DNA of 57,825 bases from Timburyella sp030842085. GTDB lineage: Bacteria; Bacillota; Clostridia; Oscillospirales; Acutalibacteraceae. This document shows positions 51,620 to 57,825 of the stretch, one piece after another; within the stretch, counting starts at the first letter, position 1, and the number at the start of each line of letters is the position of its first letter. The position numbers and the translations under genes were made by a program. Under the pieces are notes generated by a model. That model was not told the origin of the DNA. It saw only the letters and a list, made by a program, of their open reading frames with translations, and did no database searches. The stretch is from the NCBI GenBank assembly GCA_030842085.1, contig JAUUSE010000005.1, positions 1 through 57,825 of the forward strand. The letters run 5' to 3'.

Positions 51620-54019
51620 CTATTCCTCACGATACTCCTCCACTATAAACGCTTCAAATATATCGCCGACCTTGATGTCGTTGAACTTTTCAAGTCCTAT
51701 GCCGCATTCATAGCCCTGGTTTACCTCTTTTACATCGTCCTTAAAGCGGCGCAGGGAGTCTATCTTGTCCTCCGCCACTACTATACCCTCGCGGACAACC
51801 CTTATCTCAGACGCACGTGTAACCTTTCCGTCCACCACATAACAGCCCGCCACGGTGCCCACACTTGATATTTTATACACTTCGCGCACTTCTATGCGCC
51901 CAATGTCAACATTTCTGTATTTAGGCGCAAGCATGCCTTTCATAGCGCTCTTTATCTCGTCTATGCAGTCGTAAATTACGCGGTAGAAACGCATATCTAC
52001 GCCGTCGCGCTTGGCGCTTTCAGATGCTATTGGGTCGGGACGCACGTTAAAGCCTACTATAATCGCGCCGGAGGTGTTCGCCAGCATTACGTCTGATTCG
52101 CTTACCGCGCCGACGCCGCCGTGGATTACCTGAACATGCACTTCCTCGTTTGACAGCTTTTCAAGCGACTGCTTTATCGCTTCGACCGAGCCCTGAACGT
52201 CCGCCTTTACTATTATGTTCAGTGTCTTGACCTCGCCGCTCTGTATATGCGAGAATAAATTCTCCAATGTCACCTGCTCGCGCTTGCCCCATATCTCTTC
52301 TTTAGCTTTCTGCTTGCGCTGCTCAACCAGCTCTCTCGCAAGCTTTTCGTCCGACACCGCGTCAAATGCGTCGCCGGCGGCAGGTACCTCTGCAAGACCT
52401 ATTATCTCTACCGGCACGCTCGGACCAGCTGATTTTATCTTCTCGCCCCTGTCGTTTACCATGGCCCTTACTCGGCCTACAGATGTGCCGGCTACTATTA
52501 CATCGCCCGCTTTAAGGGTGCCGTTCTGCACTAATACGCTGGTTACCGGGCCGCGGCCTTTATCAAGCCTTGCCTCAATAACCGTGCCCTTGGCGCGGCG
52601 GTTGGGATTTGCCTTTAACTCCATCATATCAGCTATAAGCAGTATGCTGTCAAGCAGCTTGTCTATTCCCTCGTTTTTCAGTGCAGACACCGGCACGCAT
52701 ATGGTGTCGCCGCCCCACTCTTCAGGAACTATGTTATATTCTGTAAGCTGCTGCATCACGCGCTCCGGCGACGCCTCCGGCTTATCCATCTTGTTTATCG
52801 CTACTATTATCTGAACATCCGCCGCCTTGGCGTGGTTTATTGCCTCTACCGTCTGCGGCATTATTCCGTCGTCAGCCGCCACTACAAGTACGGCTATGTC
52901 CGTTACCTGTGCGCCGCGCTGACGCATTGATGTAAAGGCCTCATGGCCGGGTGTATCTATAAATGTTATGTCCCTGCCGCCGGCATTTACCATATATGCG
53001 CCTATGTGCTGCGTTATGCCGCCAGCTTCTGTCGACGTTACGTGTGCATGGCGTATGGCGTCGAGCAACGACGTCTTGCCGTGGTCAACGTGACCCATTA
53101 CAACTACTACCGGCGCACGCGGCTCAAGATTCTCCGCTGTGTCGTCGGTATCGTCTATTATCATTTCCTCAATAGTTACTACTACCTCGCGCTCAACCTT
53201 TGCGCCGAGCTCCGTTGCCACCAGCTCTGCCGTATCAAAGTCTATTGTTTGCGTGACCGTGGCCATTACGCCAAGCTGCATGAGCTGCTTTATCACTTCA
53301 GCCGCCGTTTTCTTTAATCTAGAGGCAAGCTCGCCCACTGTTATCTCATCGCCTATGGTGACCTTTATAGGCGTTTTCTTTATGCGCTCAAGCTGCAGCC
53401 GGCGCAGTTTATCCGCTTCCGTCTCGCGCTTGTTGCCATATTGCTTTTTAGAGCCCTGCTTGCGGCCTATCTTCTGCTTGTGAACGCCGCTGTCCTTAGT
53501 TATTCTCTGAGATGCTATCTCTTCATACTTCTCATTGTACTTGTCAAGCTCTACCTGCGATGCACGCGTATCAACCGTGCGCATCTTCGCCGGGCCGCGG
53601 TTGGGATGTTCTTTAAGAGTATCATCACTTACTTTCTCAATAACTATGTCGCTGCCGGAGCTGTCATCGGCAGCTTCAGCCGCGGGCTTGTCGGCAGCCT
53701 TATCTGATGTTTTAGGCTGCTTGGCAGCCTTCATCATATTCGCTATTTCCTGCTGCTTTGCAAGCATATCGGCCTTTTCCTTCTCCTTGGCCTTTTTGCC
53801 TTCCTCGCGCGCCTTTTCGCCCTCAGCAAAATATTCGTCAAAGCTTTCTACCTGATTATTCTGAGTTAAATAATCAAATATTACATCCAGCTCATCCTCT
53901 TCTAAAGCCGTCATGCTCTTTTTGGCTGTCGGAAAATACTTTTTCAGCAGCTCTACTACCTCTTTGCTCTGAAAGCCAAAATCCTTTGCCACTTCGTGCA
54001 CCCTATATTTAATTAGCAT
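51620..54019 (-). CDS. infB: Translation initiation factor IF-2
   Basis: A 799-residue GTPase that places initiator tRNA on the 30S subunit. The N-terminal ~210 residues are charged and variable, after a small IF2-N domain at the very start. The GTPase has GHVDHGKT (309-316), DTPGHE and NKMD; domains II to IV follow. GGAGG precedes the ATG. The 248-base gap to ylxQ contains a broken ORF described separately. Confidence 0.98.
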   Translation of the reverse strand: MLIKYRVHEVAKDFGFQSKEVVELLKKYFPTAKKSMTALEEDELDVIFDYLTQNNQVESFDEYFAEGEKAREEGKKAKEKEKADMLAKQQEIANMMKAAKQPKTSDKAADKPAAEAADDSSGSDIVIEKVSDDTLKEHPNRGPAKMRTVDTRASQVELDKYNEKYEEIASQRITKDSGVHKQKIGRKQGSKKQYGNKRETEADKLRRLQLERIKKTPIKVTIGDEITVGELASRLKKTAAEVIKQLMQLGVMATVTQTIDFDTAELVATELGAKVEREVVVTIEEMIIDDTDDTAENLEPRAPVVVVMGHVDHGKTSLLDAIRHAHVTSTEAGGITQHIGAYMVNAGGRDITFIDTPGHEAFTSMRQRGAQVTDIAVLVVAADDGIMPQTVEAINHAKAADVQIIVAINKMDKPEASPERVMQQLTEYNIVPEEWGGDTICVPVSALKNEGIDKLLDSILLIADMMELKANPNRRAKGTVIEARLDKGRGPVTSVLVQNGTLKAGDVIVAGTSVGRVRAMVNDRGEKIKSAGPSVPVEIIGLAEVPAAGDAFDAVSDEKLARELVEQRKQKAKEEIWGKREQVTLENLFSHIQSGEVKTLNIIVKADVQGSVEAIKQSLEKLSNEEVHVQVIHGGVGAVSESDVMLANTSGAIIVGFNVRPDPIASESAKRDGVDMRFYRVIYDCIDEIKSAMKGMLAPKYRNVDIGRIEVREVYKISSVGTVAGCYVVDGKVTRASEIRVVREGIVVAEDKIDSLRRFKDDVKEVNQGYECGIGLEKFNDIKVGDIFEAFIVEEYREE

Positions 54020-54082
54020 ATATAACCTCCATTAACCGGCGCACCGCCGCATTTATATTGCTGTTTATTTATTATACTCTCC

Positions 54083-54267
54083 CTATTTGCTTGTATGTGC
54101 CGCTTCATGCAGCTGTATTATATAATCTTCATTTATCTCAGCATTAAAGCCAACTAATTTTGCAGCATCGCTTAGCGGGAGAATAAATTTGTGCTTTTAT
54201 CCATAAGCTTTTCAAAAGCCTTTGCCAGTATTCTATCGTCAATTATGATAAAGCGTTTACACCTTTT
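54083..54267 (-). pseudogene. Frameshifted ORF between ylxQ and infB
   Basis: Directly after the ylxQ stop, in the same frame, the minus strand reads on as FIIIDDRILAKAFEKLMDKST. Near 54184-54193 the coding sense moves to another frame and continues ILPLSDAAKLVGFNAEIN to TAG at 54083-54085. One lost base near ACAAATTT would join both halves into about 60 residues. No start codon or ribosome binding site is clear. It may be a decayed extension of ylxQ or a dead small gene. Confidence 0.4.
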
Positions 54268-54570
54268 CTAACTCTCCGCGCTGAGCTCCTTTATCCGCTT
54301 GGCAAAGTTTGCATCGGTAACCGACAGCACGCCCGAGCGCTTGCCAAGCGACTTGGCTATCATATCCATATCCCTGTTTATTTTTATCATATCTATACCG
54401 CTCTTTTCACAGAGCATCGCTGTGTTTTTCAGCGTGCGTTCGGATATGTCGTCGGCTACAAGCACCAATGCACATTTGCCTTTTTTTATGTCCGCTTCTG
54501 TAAGATTATAGCCGAACGTCATTTTGCCCGCCTTTACTACAAGGCCCAAAAACAGCATCAGCTTATCCAT
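54268..54570 (-). CDS. L7Ae/L30e-family RNA-binding protein YlxQ
   Basis: A 100-residue protein of the L7Ae/L30e fold, a K-turn RNA binder known as YlxQ in Bacillus. GLVVKAGKMTFGYNLTEADI and ALVLVADDISERTLKNTAML are typical. It overlaps rnpM by eight bases and precedes infB, the standard order. Confidence 0.92.
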   Translation of the reverse strand: MDKLMLFLGLVVKAGKMTFGYNLTEADIKKGKCALVLVADDISERTLKNTAMLCEKSGIDMIKINRDMDMIAKSLGKRSGVLSVTDANFAKRIKELSAES

Positions 54571-54829
54571 TGCTTATCTCCTCCATGAGCCTTTCATATA
54601 TCTCGTCGGGAATATCGCATTCAAACGCCTTATTAAGCTTTCGCGATTTGCGCGCCTTTTTAAGGCATTCCACATCATTGCAGATATATGCGCCGCGGCC
54701 GGATTTTTTTCCTGTTTTGTCTATACTTATTTCGCCCTCCGGCGATTTTACCACGCGTATGAGCTCCGTCTTAGGACGATGCGCCATGCAGCCGGTGCAC
54801 ATCCTCTCCGGTATCCGCTTTACTTTCAT
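54563..54829 (-). CDS. rnpM: RNase P modulator RnpM (YlxR, DUF448)
   Basis: An 88-residue RNA-binding protein. The family marks RMCTGCMAHRPKTELIRVV and GRGAYIC with CLKKA are present. YlxR was shown in Bacillus to bind and modulate RNase P. It lies 37 bases behind nusA. Confidence 0.93.
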   Translation of the reverse strand: MKVKRIPERMCTGCMAHRPKTELIRVVKSPEGEISIDKTGKKSGRGAYICNDVECLKKARKSRKLNKAFECDIPDEIYERLMEEISNG

Positions 54830-54866
54830 ATATTATCAGTTCCTTTCAAGAAAGCAGAACTTGACT

Positions 54867-55919
54867 TTATTCGCCGTAAAATCCGCTTGCCGGCAGTATG
54901 TCTATCTTCCAGCCTGTAAGACGTGCGGCAAGACGGGCGTTCTGTCCCTTATTGCCTATTGCCAGCGACAGCTGCTCATCCGGTACAGACACGCGGCAGG
55001 AACGGTTTTCGGCACTCACTATCTCTACACTCACGACCTCCGCCGGAGACAGCGCCTCCGCTATAAACTCCTCCGGATTATCAGAGTACTTGACTATATC
55101 TATTTTCTCGCCGCCGAGCTCTTCAACTATCTTGTTTACACGTGCGCCGCGCTGACCTATGCAGGAGCCGACAGCATCCAAATTTTCATCCTTTGAATAT
55201 ACTGCAAGCTTGGTGCGAGAGCCCGCCTCACGCGATATGGCCTTAATCTCTATCTCGCCGCTGTATATCTCCGGTACCTCAAGCTCAAACAGGCGCTTTA
55301 CAAGGCCGGGGTGCGTACGCGATATCATTGCGCGCGGGCCCTTGCCCGTATCCTTTACATCTACTATAAATACCTTTATATGGTCGCCTTCCTGAAACTC
55401 ATCATTTTCCAGCTGCTCAGAGCGTGGAAGCACCGCCTCCGCTTTGCCTATCTCCACTGTCACGGCGCCGGTTTTGGGATCGACGCGCTGTACTACCGCC
55501 GTTACCAGCTCCTGCTGACGGCTCTGGAACTCCTCCATCATCTGGCCGCGCTCGGCCTCTCTTATACCCTGCCTTATGACATGCTTTGCCGTCTGCGCCA
55601 CTATCCTGCCAAACTGGTTTGTGTCCAGATGTATCTCAACAAAATCGCCCACCTGAGCTTTAGAATCGTATTTTTTTGCATCCGACGGAAGAATTTGGGA
55701 ATATACATCCTCTACCTCGTCTACAACCTCTTTGCGTACATAAACATCAAATTTGTTTTCCGGTATGTTTACATTGCAAAACACTATGTCTTTTCCGCCG
55801 TAATCGCGTCGTACTGCTACTATTATAGCATTTTGTATCTTCTCCGCAAGATACTCGGCCGGTATTCCCTTTTCTTTTTCTAACTGGCTTAAAGCTTCAA
55901 AAAACTCGTTATTATTCAT
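54867..55919 (-). CDS. nusA: Transcription termination/antitermination protein NusA
   Basis: A 350-residue RNA polymerase-binding factor that aids pausing, termination and antitermination. The N-terminal polymerase domain (1-~125), the S1 domain (~135-200), and two KH domains with VGSCIGQRGARVN and LAIGNKGQNARLAARLTGWKID follow in order. There is no C-terminal acidic repeat, as in other Gram-positive NusA. It lies 82 bases behind rimP. Confidence 0.97.
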   Translation of the reverse strand: MNNNEFFEALSQLEKEKGIPAEYLAEKIQNAIIVAVRRDYGGKDIVFCNVNIPENKFDVYVRKEVVDEVEDVYSQILPSDAKKYDSKAQVGDFVEIHLDTNQFGRIVAQTAKHVIRQGIREAERGQMMEEFQSRQQELVTAVVQRVDPKTGAVTVEIGKAEAVLPRSEQLENDEFQEGDHIKVFIVDVKDTGKGPRAMISRTHPGLVKRLFELEVPEIYSGEIEIKAISREAGSRTKLAVYSKDENLDAVGSCIGQRGARVNKIVEELGGEKIDIVKYSDNPEEFIAEALSPAEVVSVEIVSAENRSCRVSVPDEQLSLAIGNKGQNARLAARLTGWKIDILPASGFYGE

Positions 55920-56001
55920 CTTATATCGCCGTGCCGCTTACGGCCTCACCCTCCAAAATAATATTTTATTTTTTAGCGCGGCTGTTTTCACATTTTTCAG
56001 T

Positions 56002-56466
56002 CTATATGTCCTCGTCAAGTCTGACCTTTGATATGTCCTTTTTTGCAAAGCTAAAGATACTGCCGTCTGACGATATCGAGACATCGCCTGCGTCGCTGCA
56101 GCCGAGCAGAGTGCCGGTATATGTCTTGACGCCGTCTACCGCCCTGTACAGGCTTACTATTATATCTTTGCCCGCCATTTTGTCAAAATGCTCTTTCCTT
56201 TTGAGCTCGCGGCCTATGCCGGGCGACGTTACCTCTAAACAATACTGCTTATCTATAAAATCATACTCGTCAAGCAGCGGGTCTATCTCCCTGCTCATAT
56301 TCTCGCAATCGGTTATATTTATCCCGCCGGGTTTGTCTATTATTATCCTTAAATAGTACTCGCTGCCTTCCTTTACAAAGCATACGTCCCATATCTCAAG
56401 GCCAAGCTTTTCGGCTATAGGCAGCGCAAGCTCTAACGCCCTTTCGGCAATACTTGATGACGGCAT
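56002..56466 (-). CDS. rimP: Ribosome maturation factor RimP
   Basis: A 154-residue factor for 30S assembly. LRIIIDKPGGINITDCENMSREIDPLLDE (in parts) and YCLEVTSPGIGRELKR are diagnostic. It is the first gene of the nusA-infB operon. AAGGAAG precedes the start. A promoter and a leader hairpin lie upstream. Confidence 0.95.
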   Translation of the reverse strand: MPSSSIAERALELALPIAEKLGLEIWDVCFVKEGSEYYLRIIIDKPGGINITDCENMSREIDPLLDEYDFIDKQYCLEVTSPGIGRELKRKEHFDKMAGKDIIVSLYRAVDGVKTYTGTLLGCSDAGDVSISSDGSIFSFAKKDISKVRLDEDI

Positions 56467-56504
56467 ATTATCTTCCTTTCATGTATAAACATGCCAAAAC
56501 AAAC

Positions 56505-56530
56505 GAAAGAGCAGGTCGCCCTACTCTTTC
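56505..56530 (-). terminator. Leader hairpin of the rimP-nusA operon
   Basis: GAAAGAGTAGG / CCTGCTCTTTC (one mismatch) with a four-base loop, followed on the minus strand by GTTTGTTTTGG. It lies between the promoter and rimP, so it may act as an attenuator. Confidence 0.6.
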
Positions 56531-56551
56531 CTTTACTCTTACTTCTTTTGT

Positions 56552-56580
56552 AGTATATCACATATCTTTTATAATTGCAA
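56552..56580 (-). promoter_or_regulatory. Promoter of the rimP-nusA-infB operon
   Basis: TTGCAA (56575-56580), 17 bases, TATACT (56552-56557) on the minus strand. Confidence 0.7.
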
Positions 56581-56698
56581 GCCCATTCTTCACTATTTTG
56601 CACGTCTTATATACGTTATATATTATACCCAGCGCAAATAATATTTTTACCGCCAATTTGCCCTTGTCCTGTCTCTTTTCTTCGCCCTTGGATTTCAA
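56558..56698 (-). CDS. Possible 46-residue protein with TTG start
   Basis: TTG at 56698 opens a 46-codon frame that ends in TGA at 56558-56560. GGAGG, at the very end of spoVT, lies 11 bases upstream, and an in-frame stop closes the frame just before the TTG. The product has a charged head (KSKGEEKRQDKGK) and an amphipathic, hydrophobic rest (LAVKILFALGIIYNVYK). It would be co-expressed with spoVT. Its end overlaps the rimP promoter, so chance is possible. Confidence 0.42.
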   Translation of the reverse strand: MKSKGEEKRQDKGKLAVKILFALGIIYNVYKTCKIVKNGLAIIKDM

Positions 56699-56704
56699 CG
56701 TTTA

Positions 56705-57250
56705 CTATTCCTCCATTTGCTTGCCTAAAAATGCCGCGGCCACCTGCGCAAGTTTTATATCAGATTCGTTTGGCACCGTCTGCTCATTTTCCGGCTCAAG
56801 CATTATTACCGCACCCATAATGTCGCCTGCCGAGATAATCGGCATTATTACACCTGCTGCGCGGTCTATGCCTTCGAGCGGATTTACCTTTTTTATATCT
56901 CCCTGCTTTAGTATATATGACTTGCGCGCTTCCATTATCTCTTCAAGCTGCGGGGAAACTCTGCGCTCCAGCATCTCTTTTTTCGATATTCCCGCCGCGG
57001 CTATGCAGTGGTCCCGGTCGCAGATGAGCACCGGCATTGCCGTGCCCTTTACAAGAACCTCGGCATACTGCGCCGCAAACGGCGACATCTCTCCCATGGG
57101 AGAATATTTTTTAAATATTACTTCGCCCTCGCCGTCGGTATATATCTCCAGCGGCGCGCCCTCGCGTATCCTCATTGTCCTTCTTATCTCTTTCGGTATT
57201 ACCACCCGTCCGAGATCGTCTATCCTTCTTACTATGCCTGTTGCTTTCAT
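56705..57250 (-). CDS. spoVT: Stage V sporulation regulator SpoVT
   Basis: A 181-residue forespore regulator. The N-terminal AbrB-type domain (MKATGIVRRIDDLGRVVIPK) is followed by a GAF-like domain (~55-180) with PVLICDRDHCIAAAG and GVIMPIISAGDIMGAVIM. AGGAGGG precedes the ATG. The upstream promoter looks like a sigma-G/F type, as expected for a forespore gene. Confidence 0.96.
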   Translation of the reverse strand: MKATGIVRRIDDLGRVVIPKEIRRTMRIREGAPLEIYTDGEGEVIFKKYSPMGEMSPFAAQYAEVLVKGTAMPVLICDRDHCIAAAGISKKEMLERRVSPQLEEIMEARKSYILKQGDIKKVNPLEGIDRAAGVIMPIISAGDIMGAVIMLEPENEQTVPNESDIKLAQVAAAFLGKQMEE

Positions 57251-57299
57251 TATATTTAACCCTCCTGTGGATATTATCGTTTTAAAAAGTTTTCTGAAT

Positions 57300-57329
57300 T
57301 AGTATCCGTAGGAAAATTAAAACTATTCA
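57300..57329 (-). promoter_or_regulatory. Sigma-G/F-like promoter of spoVT
   Basis: TGAATA (57324-57329), 17 bases, GATACTA (57300-57306) on the minus strand, close to the forespore consensus TGAATA / CATACTA. Confidence 0.7.
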
Positions 57330-57612
57330 GGTAATTTTCATTTGTTAATTTGGAAATTTATTCTATGATCTATTTTAAACATTAGTCGACATAATATTTA
57401 TATGCGACAAAATTTCAATATTCTTTTTGTTCTTATATCAATTATGAAGTAAAACGGGCAACATAAAAAATCTTTAAAAAGGCTTATTTATACGGCTGGC
57501 GCGACAGTCGACCATCCCATTTCCGTTTAAAGTATTGACTTATTCCTACGAGTATTGCAAAATAATTTCAGATATTTTTAAGAGCACTTTAATAACGAAA
57601 GGATTGACTTTT
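57330..57612. other. Gap between spoVT and the XRE gene, nothing recognised
   Basis: AT-rich sequence without a supported gene, hairpin or repeat. Confidence 0.5.
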
Positions 57613-57750
57613 ATGGATAAAAAAGATTTTGCCAGATTTTTATCTCAAAAGCGTCAGGATGCCGGGCTTACTCAAAAGCAGATGGCGGAGAAATTATATG
57701 TAGACCACAGCACCGTGTCAAAGTGGGAGCGGGGAGTTTCACATAATTAA
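57613..57750 (+). CDS. Short XRE-type helix-turn-helix protein, probably truncated
   Basis: A 45-residue product from ATG 57613 (AAAGGA 11 bases before). It holds most of an HTH_3 domain: FLSQKRQDAGLTQKQMAEKL and DHSTVSKWERGVSH, then Asn and stop. Normal family members continue with PDISLI and a further helix, so the end of the domain is missing. The 75 bases after the stop stay open in both directions to the window edge, so I cannot tell whether this is a truncated gene or a split one. Confidence 0.6.
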   Translation: MDKKDFARFLSQKRQDAGLTQKQMAEKLYVDHSTVSKWERGVSHN

Positions 57751-57825
57751 AGATACCACACCAATCCCATGCTGACTTTTGCTCAACCGATACAGCCGGA
57801 GGGCTGGATAACAAGAAAAGGCGGT

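Overview
The window looks like chromosome of an anaerobic, spore-forming Firmicute of class Clostridia. The grounds are sporulation genes (spoIIID, spmA, spmB, spoVT), an AbrB-type transition regulator, strong AGGAGG ribosome binding sites, clean sigma-A promoters with 17-base spacers, a cysteine T-box leader, and the rimP-nusA-rnpM-ylxQ-infB-rbfA-nrnA-truB-ribF cluster. UGA is used as an ordinary stop. I cannot resolve family or genus. I see no prophage, insertion sequence or CRISPR array.

Left part (1-12.5 kb): the start of a lipoprotein running off the edge, a tRNA-Lys with promoter and terminator, a small one-pass membrane protein, a heterodimeric ABC exporter (both genes with TTG starts), a trhA-mscL pair and a galactokinase-family gene. 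Next comes the most accessory-looking locus: a BlaI-type repressor followed by two tandem BlaR1-like (M56) membrane metalloprotease receptors. Their protease halves are identical at DNA level, while their outer sensor domains differ. A dead second blaI copy lies between the two receptors.

Middle part (12.6-33.3 kb), almost all on the minus strand: mltG with a U32 (TrhP/YrrO-like) gene; a FUSC-type membrane protein, a thymidylate-kinase-like gene, a DJ-1/PfpI gene and 5-formyl-THF cyclo-ligase; a Cys T-box heading cysE, a flavodoxin-like gene, a vanZ-like gene and cysS; recA-recX-rimO-pgsA from a clear promoter; and a long run mreB, lipoprotein, response regulator, histidine kinase, DUF1385, prmC.

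Right part (33.5-57.8 kb): a short QueG-like iron-sulfur protein, an AEC transporter, an MsmX-type sugar-transport ATPase, a DUF4830 protein, a ROK-family protein, spoIIID, abrB diverging from spmAB, serC-orf-serA, an orphan membrane protein, mgtC with helically phased repeats at its promoter, then the translation and transcription-factor cluster, spoVT with a sigma-G-like promoter, and a short XRE-type gene at the right edge.

Several intergenic gaps hold short coding-like tails on inspection: a small ORF with an in-frame UGA (37788-37943), a frameshifted ORF between ylxQ and infB, a TTG-started 46-residue ORF behind spoVT, and a 25-residue Cys-rich peptide. No single undescribed system is proven. 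The duplicated BlaR1-like receptor locus and the UGA-interrupted small ORF are the best leads.
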